54,064 bases of DNA from Bacteroidales bacterium. GTDB lineage: Bacteria; Bacteroidota; Bacteroidia; Bacteroidales; WRLA01. This document shows, piece after piece, positions 1 to 8,453 of this stretch. The stretch's first letter is position 1; each line of letters starts with the position of its first letter. The stretch spans positions 1 to 54,064 of the forward strand of contig WRLA01000012.1 in assembly GCA_009777825.1 (NCBI GenBank), given 5' to 3'. The translations under genes were made by a program, and so were the position numbers. The notes below the pieces were generated by a model, which made no database searches, was not told where the DNA came from, and saw only the letters and a program-made list of their open reading frames with translations.

Positions 1-93
1 GAAGTGGTTTATGAAGATAATGCGACCGAAACCATTACCGGCACCCTGAAAGTTGAAGTTTTCTGGATTAAGATGAAGAACATTTCACATTAA
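1..93 (+). CDS. 3' end of an unidentified gene (partial)
   Basis: Frame 1 is open from the window edge to a TAA at 91-93 and gives 30 residues ending in VEVFWIKMKNISH. The alternating hydrophobic pattern before the end could be a beta strand, but the piece is too short to name. It runs convergently into the MscS gene and overlaps its 3' end by 26 bp. It may be the end of a real upstream gene or a chance open frame. Confidence is low because the start lies outside the window. Confidence 0.35.
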   Translation, partial: EVVYEDNATETITGTLKVEVFWIKMKNISH

Positions 94-1714
94 ATGCCGG
101 CGTCCTGTAATCTTTCGGGACATACTCGTCGGGCAGGGTGGTATGACTTCCGTCGCGTTGGGCGGCATAGTGCGGCACCACGAGTTCTATTCCTGCTTCG
201 TGGAAGACGTCCTGGATGTGTTGGTTGAGGTCTGAGTAGATGACAGCCATTTTGTCGGCGTCTTGGATGTAGATATTGATTTGATAGACGGCGTAGAAAT
301 CGTCGAGCGCTGTTTGGAAAACGAACGGTTTGGGTTCTTTCAAGACGTTGGAAGTTCGCTCCGCCGCCTCCAGCAACAGTTTGTGTACCTGCCGCCACGG
401 GACGTCGTAGCCGAAAGTTACTTCGGTATGCAGGATGAGTTTGTGGATTTCGGCGGAATGGGTGTAGTTGAACGTTTGCGCCGCCATGATGCCGGAGTTG
501 GGTATCGTTACCTCTTCGTTTTTGGGTGTGCGGATGCGGGTTACGAAAGGCGTCTTTTCGATGACGTTGCCTACAACGTCGCCGATTTTGATTCTGTCGC
601 CCACTTTGAACGGTCGCATGTAGGTCAGCACCAATCCTGACATCACGTTGTTGATGACCGACGACGACCCCAGCGAGAAGACCACGCCAATAAATATCGA
701 AACGCCTTTGAAAACGTCAGAACCGGAGCCGGGCAGGTAGGGGAAAATCACGACAAACATAAAAGCGTAGAGCAAAGTTTTGATGATGCTGTAAGTAGGA
801 CGCGCCCAGTCGGCATAAAAACCTTTGATGGTGAGCCGTCCCTTGTCAATCTCTTCGGCGAAATAGCGCAGCCCGCGTATCAGGTAACGGAAGACGAGAA
901 CGATGACCACAATCGTAATCAGGTTAGGAATGTATTTGACAACGCCCATCAGAATTTTCTGCACCGGATGGAGTACATAGCCGAAGAGTTTGTCGGCAAT
1001 GCCGCGCGTAGGCGGAAAAACGCTGAAGAGCAACGTAACGGAGATATAAAGCGTAATGGCAATGATGATATAGCGTATAATCTTGATACAGAAGAGGATT
1101 AGTTTGGTTGTCCGTTCTTCGTCCATCAAGTTGAAAGATTTTATTTTGATGGATTTTATTTTGGTGCCTTTCAGTTTTTCCACGCTGCCCGATATTCTTC
1201 TAAAGAGTCTGTTAATCAGCCTTATCAGGAAATATTGGACGACGGCTATCAGGATGGCTAAGGAGACTCGGAGAAGGATGTAGCGCCAGTCGTTTTTTAG
1301 TTTGTAGTCGGTAATTGCTTCGCCGATGATTTTTTCGTATTCGTGCGCCAGGGCGAGTTGCGTTTCGCCTTCGGCGTCGGCGTCGGCGTCGGTAACGCCC
1401 ATGATGACGAGGTCGCCAAAGACAATCTCCGCAATATTTCCCCAAGCGACGACCTTAATGGAATCGCTATGGAATCCGCGTTCTTTGCTCACCGCCCGTA
1501 TCTTTTCCGCGATAGACGTCGCCCGCTCCTCCGCCGAGAACGAGCCGATGTTGGCGTTGATATAAAACAAGGTGTCGTAAAACGGCACGACCGGCGCTTT
1601 TGCGAGCGTCTTCGGAACAACGACCGGCTCCGACGAAAGCGAATCGGGCTGTCCAAAACTCATCGGAATAGAGAAAAGGAATAATAATAAACAAAGGATT
1701 ATACATTTTTTCAT
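68..1714 (-). CDS. MscS-family mechanosensitive ion channel
   Basis: A 548-residue membrane protein that probably opens under membrane tension to release osmolytes during hypo-osmotic shock. Residues 1-21 look like a signal peptide ending in SFGQ. A periplasmic stretch follows, then about five hydrophobic segments from residue 144 on. The pore-lining helix and beta domain are clear around residues 335-420, with a Gly/Ser-rich helix (SLGSSSVINNVMSG), then MRPFKVGDRI and the PNS motif typical of MscS. It is longer than E. coli MscS (about 286 residues) because of the N-terminal extension, so it is closer to the larger MscS-like channels. Its ATG overlaps the stop of the upstream VOC gene (ATGA), which points to translational coupling. 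Confidence 0.93.
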   Translation of the reverse strand: MKKCIILCLLLFLFSIPMSFGQPDSLSSEPVVVPKTLAKAPVVPFYDTLFYINANIGSFSAEERATSIAEKIRAVSKERGFHSDSIKVVAWGNIAEIVFGDLVIMGVTDADADAEGETQLALAHEYEKIIGEAITDYKLKNDWRYILLRVSLAILIAVVQYFLIRLINRLFRRISGSVEKLKGTKIKSIKIKSFNLMDEERTTKLILFCIKIIRYIIIAITLYISVTLLFSVFPPTRGIADKLFGYVLHPVQKILMGVVKYIPNLITIVVIVLVFRYLIRGLRYFAEEIDKGRLTIKGFYADWARPTYSIIKTLLYAFMFVVIFPYLPGSGSDVFKGVSIFIGVVFSLGSSSVINNVMSGLVLTYMRPFKVGDRIKIGDVVGNVIEKTPFVTRIRTPKNEEVTIPNSGIMAAQTFNYTHSAEIHKLILHTEVTFGYDVPWRQVHKLLLEAAERTSNVLKEPKPFVFQTALDDFYAVYQINIYIQDADKMAVIYSDLNQHIQDVFHEAGIELVVPHYAAQRDGSHTTLPDEYVPKDYRTPAFNVKCSSS

Positions 1715-2181
1715 ACTTTTATATTTTTCTCAATAAATTCTTTATCCAATCCGGTCATTTTGGCAATCTCGTCGGAGGAGTGATTTTTCCGGTACAGTCT
1801 GAGTACCAAGTGTTCCATTGATTCTCCGATTTCAATAATATTTTTGTCGGGGTCGTAGAACCGTACGACCAACTGTTTCCATGGTTGTTCCCGAAGCGGG
1901 TGTACAAACTCGACATTTTCGGCTCTCAGCGTTTCGCAGATTTGCGCTACGTCGTCGTACTCGAAGTAGAGTTCGAAATTGTTTCCGCCGACAACGACTT
2001 CTTTGTCAATCAGCATCTTAAAATGAGATTGCAAATGAATAGAGAACCCCTCGAAACCAACGTTTTGCCCGTAATCGGATACCACTTTTTGTCCTAAGAC
2101 ATTTTCGTAAAAATCGCGCGAGCGCTTCATATCCGCAACAGTTATAAGCGGACATACGAATTTGATTGTGTGTGTGTTCAT
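1711..2181 (-). CDS. VOC (glyoxalase/bleomycin-resistance) family protein
   Basis: A 156-residue cytoplasmic protein with the beta-alpha-beta-beta-beta pattern of the vicinal oxygen chelate fold. It opens with KFVCPLITVADMKRSRDFYENVLG and carries the C-terminal strand motif RFYDPDKNIIEIGE, whose final Glu is the usual metal-ligand position. A C-terminal tail of about 30 residues resembles a small helical extension. Family members include glyoxalases, dioxygenases and drug-binding proteins, and the substrate cannot be told from sequence. The gene lies 14 bp downstream of the nuclease gene and overlaps mscS by 4 bp, so the three probably form one transcript. Confidence 0.85.
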   Translation of the reverse strand: MNTHTIKFVCPLITVADMKRSRDFYENVLGQKVVSDYGQNVGFEGFSIHLQSHFKMLIDKEVVVGGNNFELYFEYDDVAQICETLRAENVEFVHPLREQPWKQLVVRFYDPDKNIIEIGESMEHLVLRLYRKNHSSDEIAKMTGLDKEFIEKNIKV

Positions 2182-2195
2182 ATTTTTATTATAAG

Positions 2196-3314
2196 TTATT
2201 CACTCAATTCCTGTTCTATTTCTTCAATGGAAGGCAGTGAAGATTTGAAATTTTCCGGTAACAACTTTGAAAGGGTGTATTCCGAAATACCTATCGGCTG
2301 GTTGTTACTTTCCAATGAATATTGAGCATCAATGTTATTTTTCTTTTTAACAATAAGCATTCCGATTGTAGGATTGTCTGTCTCTTTTTTCAATTGATGG
2401 TTGATGGCGGTTATATAGTATCCGAGTTTGCCGGTGTGTTCGGGTTCGAATTCTTTGACTTTCAACTCAATAACAACATAACAGCGCAGTTCCAAATGAT
2501 AAAATAGTAAATCAATATTGCGCGATCTATCGCCTATCTGTATCGGATATTGCCTCCCGACGTATGCGAAACCTTGCCCAAGTTCCAACAAAAACTTGGT
2601 GATATTTTCTATTAAAGCGTTTTCTAACTCTTTTTCTTTATAATTTTCGGTTAAAGTTAGATAATCAAAACTATAAGGGTCTTTTAGCGTTTCTTTTGCT
2701 AAATCGCTTTGAACATCGGGTAATAAGCGGTCAAAGTTGGTAATGGCTTTTCCTTGTCGGTTGTACAGATCTGTTTCCATGAAATTCATCAACATAGCCC
2801 GGCTCCATCCGTTTTTGACGGTCTTTTGGATGTAAAACAAGGCTTCGGGGATGGATTTGCATTTATCAATAATACATTTATGATGTCCCCAAGGTATTAA
2901 AAACAGTGAATTACTTTTTAATTCGTCCCCAAGTTGGGGACGAATTATATCTTCTTTATTTTCAATGATTTGCAATTCGTCCCCAAGTTGAGGACGAATT
3001 ACGTCAACAACTCGCTGACAAATTTGCCTGTCTTGGGAATAAAACTGATAAAAGTATTTGCAGTATTTTAGATTAGTAGTTGAAAACCCTTTCATATCAG
3101 GAAATTCAGTCTTTAACTCTCTACTCAACTGCTCAAAAAAACCACTTCCCCACACAGCATCCATTTGACGAACAACGATATCACGTCCTAATTCCCAATA
3201 CAGACGCAGCATTTCGTCATTTACCCTTATGGCGGCTTTAAGTTGACTTTGGCGAATGCGCAGTTTCAACTCCACAAGCCATTGCTTGATCCCTTCGTCT
3301 TTTATTAAAGTCAT
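2196..3314 (-). CDS. YhcG/DUF1016-type PD-(D/E)XK nuclease
   Basis: A 372-residue protein with the two usual parts of this family. The N-terminal helical domain (residues 5-95) has WELGRDIV and FSTTNLKYCKYFYQFY. The C-terminal nuclease core has RNIDLLFYHLELRCYVVIELK, in which D, E and K form the PD-(D/E)XK site, followed by GKLGYYITAIN. Relatives are phage- and mobile-element-associated nucleases or repair enzymes of uncertain role. Odd feature: between the domains, two copies of a 27-bp palindrome (2920-2946 and 2974-3000) are read in frame, giving IRPQLGDEL twice. They probably form a surface linker that leaves both domains intact. First gene of the nuclease-VOC-mscS set. Confidence 0.9.
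   Translation of the reverse strand: MTLIKDEGIKQWLVELKLRIRQSQLKAAIRVNDEMLRLYWELGRDIVVRQMDAVWGSGFFEQLSRELKTEFPDMKGFSTTNLKYCKYFYQFYSQDRQICQRVVDVIRPQLGDELQIIENKEDIIRPQLGDELKSNSLFLIPWGHHKCIIDKCKSIPEALFYIQKTVKNGWSRAMLMNFMETDLYNRQGKAITNFDRLLPDVQSDLAKETLKDPYSFDYLTLTENYKEKELENALIENITKFLLELGQGFAYVGRQYPIQIGDRSRNIDLLFYHLELRCYVVIELKVKEFEPEHTGKLGYYITAINHQLKKETDNPTIGMLIVKKKNNIDAQYSLESNNQPIGISEYTLSKLLPENFKSSLPSIEEIEQELSE
2920..3000. repeat. Two in-frame copies of a 27-bp palindrome
   Basis: Positions 2920-2946 and 2974-3000 each hold two 13-bp arms, AATTCGTCCCCAA and TTGGGGACGAATT, around one central base. The second copy has one mismatch. They are 27 bp apart, and both copies plus the spacer are multiples of three, so the host reading frame of the DUF1016-type nuclease is kept. 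Confidence 0.9.
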
Positions 3315-3326
3315 ATCATTATTTTA

Positions 3327-4922
3327 TTATTTTTGTATTTTTCGACAAAAGTACATAAAATTTTCCAATTCCGTCAACATCCGGTCGTATTTCTGTGCGA
3401 CGCTTTCAGGAAAAGCAGCGTCATTTTCAACGCTCCACACTATTTCGTGCGCGTGTTTGAGGTGTTGGATGTTTTTGTAGAGGAGTTCGACGGTTTCCTG
3501 TACGGTTTCGGTTTCGGCGCTTTGCTGCGTCAGGCTCTCTTGCAGAAGGTTTTTCAGGGCGATGAATCCGGCGCGCTGGGCGGCGAAAATCATGGAATAG
3601 AGAATCTCGTCGTGCATGATGGGTGCGCTGTCGAGAAAAAGTTGCAGTCGTTCTTCCAGCGCCAACGCCCGCGTGAGGACGAATCTGTTATTGGCAGGAT
3701 CATGAGAAACACCATCCAAAGTTACGGAATCCCAAAAATCTTGCTCCGACAAAGAGATAATCTGCAACGAATCAAACGCCCGCAACTGTTCGCACAACGA
3801 AAAATCAACCTCGAAAAATTGCCTGTCTAAGGCTTTTTCATATTGGGACTGCCGCTGTTTCATTACTGCCGGTGTATTGTTTTTAGGCTGATTCCACAGT
3901 AACTCTGCTGTCCAGAACATTGAATACCAATTATCTATAAAGAGCGGCGCACCGCTGTTGTGAAAAACGGTGATTCTGTTTTCCTCTTCGGCGAATGTGG
4001 AAAAGATGGTTTGTAGCGTTTGTTGAAGTTCGGGATATATTTTGCTTTGCAGGTTGATGTTCAAGATTTGTTCATTTTGGAAATTTCTTGTATCCGTAAC
4101 AATATCAACATGATACTGCTCTGCAAACTTTTTAAGATAAAACAGCTCCATCTCGGAGAAAAGAGAAGAGGCAGCGTCGTTGAGCAATGCGATTCCGTTG
4201 AATTTGAAATGTGAGGTGCTCTGTATCAACTGTTTGACGTTGTTGAACGACGGCGCATGAAGCGAATCCCAAGCATAGCAGAGATAACGTTGTTTCGATG
4301 ACGGCATATCGTTGATGGTCATACAGTTAATCCTGCCTGTCAGGGATGACGTGCGAAACAGTTGCAACAGCGTTTGCGAACCGTAAAACAGTCCGGCGTT
4401 GCTGTTGGCGATGATTTCTATCTTGTCGGGCAGGATATTGAGTTGATAACCCTCTTCACCCACGGGAAGAATCGTCTTTTCCTGATTTTTTGAGGTCGTT
4501 TCCGTTGATAGATTTCGCAATACGATGATACTTCCTTTTTCTTTATCGGTGATTTTCAGTGGTTTACCAAAGATTCTTTCAAAGCCCTCGCACAGCATCC
4601 AAATAGCACGCTGTTGTTCGAGCGTGGCATTTTTCCCTCTGAAAACGGGGACAAACTCGTTCATATTGAAAGCGCTTTCATGCTCGATGATTTGGTGCGG
4701 GTAAGGGAGGAGAGGGTGGTTTTGGGAGAGAGCAGGCGTAGTTTTTAACCACAAAGAGCACACAAAGAAGACCGTAAGAAATGAGGAGCGAGTAGTGAGT
4801 AGTGAGTAGTGAGACAGGTGGGGTGAACATCTCTGTGAAACTTTGTGTACTCTGAGTCTCTGTGCTGTAGCTGAAATTCCTGCTATCGCAATTTTTGCGT
4901 AAGAAAACCGTTTAATCATCAT
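3327..4922 (-). CDS. GH20-like (beta-N-acetylhexosaminidase-related) exported protein, doubtful N terminus
   Basis: A 531-residue reading frame. Residues 70-200 resemble the non-catalytic GH20b domain that precedes the barrel in beta-hexosaminidases, with GEEGYQLNILPDKIEIIA and NAGLFYGSQTLLQLF. The barrel region that follows (KQRYLCYAWDS and on) is short, and I do not see the catalytic Asp-Glu pair, so it may be inactive. The first 65 residues are peculiar: their DNA (4740-4880) consists of CACAAAG/CACAGAG-like and GTAGTGAGTA repeats also found between genes in this window. A hydrophobic stretch (FLTVFFVCSLWL) within them could serve as a signal peptide. The only ATGs in the first 80 codons are the first two, so the true start is uncertain and the original 5' end may have been lost. 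Confidence 0.65.
   Translation of the reverse strand: MMIKRFSYAKIAIAGISATAQRLRVHKVSQRCSPHLSHYSLLTTRSSFLTVFFVCSLWLKTTPALSQNHPLLPYPHQIIEHESAFNMNEFVPVFRGKNATLEQQRAIWMLCEGFERIFGKPLKITDKEKGSIIVLRNLSTETTSKNQEKTILPVGEEGYQLNILPDKIEIIANSNAGLFYGSQTLLQLFRTSSLTGRINCMTINDMPSSKQRYLCYAWDSLHAPSFNNVKQLIQSTSHFKFNGIALLNDAASSLFSEMELFYLKKFAEQYHVDIVTDTRNFQNEQILNINLQSKIYPELQQTLQTIFSTFAEEENRITVFHNSGAPLFIDNWYSMFWTAELLWNQPKNNTPAVMKQRQSQYEKALDRQFFEVDFSLCEQLRAFDSLQIISLSEQDFWDSVTLDGVSHDPANNRFVLTRALALEERLQLFLDSAPIMHDEILYSMIFAAQRAGFIALKNLLQESLTQQSAETETVQETVELLYKNIQHLKHAHEIVWSVENDAAFPESVAQKYDRMLTELENFMYFCRKIQK
3345..3353 (-). promoter_or_regulatory. -7 box for the nuclease-VOC-mscS set
   Basis: TACTTTTGT on the minus strand fits the Bacteroidota TAnnTTTG box and lies 30 bp upstream of the nuclease ATG. 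It sits inside the 3' end of the GH20-like gene. Confidence 0.5.
4740..4880. repeat. Repeat-derived DNA at the 5' end of the GH20-like gene
   Basis: The stretch holds CACAAAGAGCACACAAAG, three tandem copies of GTAGTGA (about 4791-4812), and CTCTGTG/TCTCTGTG words matching the hairpin family seen between genes elsewhere in the window. The first 65 codons of the minus-strand gene are read through it. Confidence 0.7.
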
Positions 4923-4928
4923 AAAAAA

Positions 4929-6323
4929 TTGAATGTGAAAACCTTATTTGCAAACATAACGGTCATTTTAGCGCTAATATTGCCTTTTTCCGCTTTTGGG
5001 CAGCGGTTGACGGTTTCGCTGTTGTGTCCCGACACTGCCCGCTGCGTGTATCTCTATCAGATGTGGGGCGAGAGTCAGACTTTGACCGATTCGGCACAAC
5101 AAAATACGACAACGGGAAAATACGAGTTTCACCATGCGGACAACTTACCGACCGGCTTGTATAACCTGCGCTCAGGGAAAAGAAACGCTTTCATCATCCT
5201 AAACGACGCCGAAAAAAAGATAGAGCTGTCGTTTTGTTTCAACAATCCTGTGCAAACGATGAAGGTAACGCGCTCAACGGAAAATGCTGTATATTACGAC
5301 TTTATGCGCGTTAACGAAGGTCTTTGGAAGGCAATAGGCGCCTTGGAAGCGGCGGTGGTGCGTTATCCTCCGAATGAGGCGTTTTTTGACACTTTGGCGC
5401 AGAAATATCATCGCCTGCAAAATGAACGGTTACAGATGATTGAAGATGTGCAGCGTCTGTATCCGGGTTCGTATGTCGCTAAAATCGCCTCAACTTACCG
5501 CACGCCTTTTTTGAACGCTCACTGGAACAGAACCACCCGCAACAAGGTGATGCGGGAAGATTTTTTCTACGACATTGACATGGGCGACACGATGTTGCTG
5601 CGCAGCGACGCATATATCGAAAAAGCCGTTCGCTACATGGAACTCTACATGGACCCCGACGACTCCTACGCCGTCTTACAACAGGAACTGACGTCCGCCA
5701 TAGATAAAATCCTCGCCGCCACCTCGGCTAACAGACAGGTCTTCGCTTTTATGCTGGAATATCTGACCTCTGTGGCGGCGGAATACCACTTCAACGGCAT
5801 CTTGGAACATCTCTCCGAAAACTGGATGACCGCCGACTGCAACGACCCGTCGGAATCGCGCCTCCAAACCCGTATCCAAGGCTATCAGCAACTCTCCATC
5901 GGAACGCAGGCGCCCTCATTCGCCGTCCGCGACAGAGATGGAAACGTGATGACATTAGAAAAAATCCCGGCGGAGTATGTGCTGATAATCTTCTATGTAT
6001 CAACATGTTCGCACTGCCGACAACTGATGCCGAACCTCGTCGAAAAACGCCGGAAAATGCCCGAAAACAAGTTGGAAATCATCGCCGTCTCCATTGACGA
6101 AGACCTCGAAGAGTGGGAACACTACATCAGCACCAACGACTTCGAATGGATCAACGTGCGGGAAACCAAAGGTTGGGACGGAGCCGTGGCATCGTCCTAC
6201 AGCATCTTCTCAACCCCGACAATGTTCCTCTTGGACAAAAACCGCAAAATCATCGCAAAACCGAATGACTGGAGGGAGTTGGAGGAAGCGATAGCCCCCA
6301 AGCCCCCCGAAAGGGGGATGTGA
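4929..6323 (+). CDS. Exported thioredoxin-fold (TlpA/ResA-like) protein
   Basis: About 464 residues. A signal peptide ends near SAFG. A middle region of about 290 residues contains beta strands and helices as in Bacteroidota DUF4369/DUF5106-type proteins. A C-terminal thioredoxin-like domain starts near residue 320 (GTQAPSFAVRDRDG) and carries the redox pair C360-S-H-C363. The late motif SIFSTPTMFLLD supplies the cis-Pro loop. It probably reduces or exchanges disulfides in the periplasm. The start is not ATG: either TTG at 4929 or GTG at 4935 (giving MKTLFANI). Only 6 bp separate it from the divergent gene start, so its promoter must lie within the repeat-rich DNA to the left. The last codons (APKPPERGM) come from the C/G-rich repeat at 6295-6320. 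Confidence 0.85.
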   Translation: MNVKTLFANITVILALILPFSAFGQRLTVSLLCPDTARCVYLYQMWGESQTLTDSAQQNTTTGKYEFHHADNLPTGLYNLRSGKRNAFIILNDAEKKIELSFCFNNPVQTMKVTRSTENAVYYDFMRVNEGLWKAIGALEAAVVRYPPNEAFFDTLAQKYHRLQNERLQMIEDVQRLYPGSYVAKIASTYRTPFLNAHWNRTTRNKVMREDFFYDIDMGDTMLLRSDAYIEKAVRYMELYMDPDDSYAVLQQELTSAIDKILAATSANRQVFAFMLEYLTSVAAEYHFNGILEHLSENWMTADCNDPSESRLQTRIQGYQQLSIGTQAPSFAVRDRDGNVMTLEKIPAEYVLIIFYVSTCSHCRQLMPNLVEKRRKMPENKLEIIAVSIDEDLEEWEHYISTNDFEWINVRETKGWDGAVASSYSIFSTPTMFLLDKNRKIIAKPNDWRELEEAIAPKPPERGM

Positions 6324-6350
6324 ATAACTGAATAATTGGTGGATGCTGCT

Positions 6351-8393
6351 TTAAATTTCAAATTGGAATCTGCTTCCTTTTCCTTCTTCACTTTCTATGT
6401 GGAGCGTGCTGCTGTGTTTTTCTATCAGTTCTTTGCAGACCATCAGTCCTAATCCGCTACCCGATTCGCCGGAGGTGCCTTTGCGCGAATGTTGTTTGTC
6501 TATGCGGAAGAGGTTTTGTATCTGTTCGGGGGACATGCCGGTGCCGGTGTCGGTGATGGAGATGGTGTAGGATGGGGAGGAGGGGGGGCGACTGCAAGGG
6601 TCGCCCGTACGGATGGGGGATGGGGATGGGGTGATGTTTAATGTTACGGTTCCGTTGGCGGCGGTGAATTTTATGGCGTTGGTGAGGAGGTTGCGTATTA
6701 CGGTAACGAGCATGTTGCTGTCGCCGGTGATGATGGCTGTTTCGGGCATTTGGATGTCGAAGGTGATGTTTTTGCGTTCTGCCATGTTTTTGATGAGTAC
6801 GATGTCGGAGCGTAGTGCTGTGGTGATGTCGAAGGATAATGGTTGGTAGGGCATGCGTCCTGTTTGTACTTGCGCCCAGTTGAGGAGGTTGTAGAGGAGT
6901 TCTATCTGGCTGTCGGCGGATTTGAGCAGTTCGTAGTAGAATTTGGTCAGTGTTTCGGTGTTCCAGTGGTCGGAGAAGTCTATCAGCATTTGCAGGGCGT
7001 CGCGTTGTGCGATGGTGGGGTTTTTGAGGTCGTGGGAGATGATGGCGAAGAAGCGGTCTTTGGTGGCGTTCATTTCGGCGAGTTCGCGGTTGCGTTTGGT
7101 GCGCAGTCGGACGGTGTGAATCAGCAGGGCGAGCAGCAGTCCGGCGGCGATTAAGCCGCCGATATAGACTAAGCGTAGCGTTTGGTGGTGGCTGATTTCT
7201 GCTTTTTGACGTACGATTTCGAGTTCTTTCTCCTGTGTCCGGTACTTCACCTGAAAGTCGTTGATCTGTGTTTGGCTCTCTTCGTTAAGGATAGCCTCTT
7301 TCACGGCGACGTATATCTCATAATAGCGTAATGCGCTGGCGGGGGCGATCTCTCGGTTCATCACGTATGCGCCTTGTGCTACGTGTTTGAGGAGTTCGTT
7401 GTATTCGTGTTGTTCAGCCAACGCTATTGCCTGGTCGTAAAGGTTGAACGATTGGGAGAAGTTTCCTGTTTTGTGTTTTAGTGTGGCGTTGGTGGCGAGT
7501 ATTTCGACCTGAACATGCGTCAGGTCGTGTTCTTCGGCAATGGCTTGTGCTTTCGTCAATGACTGTTCGGCTGCGGAATAGTCGCGGTTAGCGGTATAGG
7601 CTACGGCGAGGGTAACTAAGCGTGTGGCGAGTTTCACCGGTTCGTCGTCATATTGCGACGAGAGGGCATACGCTCTCTCGGCATTGGTGATGGCTTGTTT
7701 GATTTTCGCATCGCTTTCTTTCCCTTCGAGGTTTTCGGCTTGTTTGCAATAGATCTCGGCGAGGTTGTTGAGGTAGTTCGACAGATCCAGCATGTTGCGT
7801 TCTTTGCTCTCCCTGTCGTTGAGCATGGCGATGCACTGCTCGAAGAGTTTTTCCGCCATGTCGTAATCCTCAATGTTGAGATATATCGCTCCAATGTTGT
7901 TGAGCGTGTATCTGATGCGGCGTTGCGAGCCGTCGCCGCCGATGGCATCCAGTATGTCGGTACTTTTATAGTAGTATTCGATGGCTTTGTCGAAGACGCC
8001 CAAGTGATGGTAGGCGATGCCCAGCGTATGATAGCAGCCTGCCAGGTTCACGGAATCCGCCGCATCTTCATATATCTCAATGGACTGAAACGCGAGTTTC
8101 TCCACATCTCTAAAACGCTGCATGTCGTAGTAATAAAAAATCACACTCTTGAGTACCCGCGCCCGAATTGCGTTAGCCGGAACGTTATTGGTGAAATTTG
8201 CCGTATCGCCCAATGCTTCCACGATGATGTTGGCGTTCCGCAGGAACTCCATGCCTTCAGCGTTTGAAAATACCACAAAGAGGCTGTCTATGTCGTATTC
8301 AGTGGAAGCGTCCGCAGGTTGCCCCGAACCGCAAAACACCGCGGCAAAGAGAAGAAAGAGTAAGGATAATTTTTTTGATATTACCGTTGCCAT
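6351..8393 (-). CDS. TPR-containing membrane sensor histidine kinase
   Basis: A 680-residue hybrid of a periplasmic TPR sensor and a cytoplasmic kinase. A signal peptide (1-29) is followed by TPR-like helix pairs to about residue 340, a coiled coil, and one membrane helix near 398-425. The HisKA domain carries phospho-acceptor H454 in FFAIISHDLKNP. The HATPase domain has the N box (NLLTNAIKF), G1 (DTGTGMS) and G2 (GSGLGLMV). It should phosphorylate the response regulator encoded 60 bp upstream, though it has its own -7 box in that gap. Odd feature: about 20 Pro/Ser-rich residues inside the ATPase domain (containing TGDPCSRPP) come from an inserted palindrome at 6586-6606. They fall in a loop before the G1 box, so activity may survive. 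Confidence 0.93.
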   Translation of the reverse strand: MATVISKKLSLLFLLFAAVFCGSGQPADASTEYDIDSLFVVFSNAEGMEFLRNANIIVEALGDTANFTNNVPANAIRARVLKSVIFYYYDMQRFRDVEKLAFQSIEIYEDAADSVNLAGCYHTLGIAYHHLGVFDKAIEYYYKSTDILDAIGGDGSQRRIRYTLNNIGAIYLNIEDYDMAEKLFEQCIAMLNDRESKERNMLDLSNYLNNLAEIYCKQAENLEGKESDAKIKQAITNAERAYALSSQYDDEPVKLATRLVTLAVAYTANRDYSAAEQSLTKAQAIAEEHDLTHVQVEILATNATLKHKTGNFSQSFNLYDQAIALAEQHEYNELLKHVAQGAYVMNREIAPASALRYYEIYVAVKEAILNEESQTQINDFQVKYRTQEKELEIVRQKAEISHHQTLRLVYIGGLIAAGLLLALLIHTVRLRTKRNRELAEMNATKDRFFAIISHDLKNPTIAQRDALQMLIDFSDHWNTETLTKFYYELLKSADSQIELLYNLLNWAQVQTGRMPYQPLSFDITTALRSDIVLIKNMAERKNITFDIQMPETAIITGDSNMLVTVIRNLLTNAIKFTAANGTVTLNITPSPSPIRTGDPCSRPPSSPSYTISITDTGTGMSPEQIQNLFRIDKQHSRKGTSGESGSGLGLMVCKELIEKHSSTLHIESEEGKGSRFQFEI
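6586..6606. repeat. Palindrome inserted in frame in the kinase ATPase domain
   Basis: The plus strand reads GGGCGACTGCAAGGGTCGCCC with near-complementary ends (GGGCGA and TCGCCC) and is flanked by G-rich sequence. It encodes part of a Pro/Ser-rich loop not expected in HATPase domains. Confidence 0.7.
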
Positions 8394-8423
8394 GATATTG
8401 TGTTTAAATTTCTATATGTGAGT

Positions 8424-8432
8424 GCAAATGTA
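8424..8432 (-). promoter_or_regulatory. -7 box upstream of the histidine kinase
   Basis: TACATTTGC on the minus strand, 30 bp before the kinase ATG, in the 60-bp gap after the response regulator gene. The kinase can therefore be transcribed on its own as well as by readthrough. Confidence 0.55.
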
Positions 8433-8453
8433 CATCAAATTTTTGAATCATTC

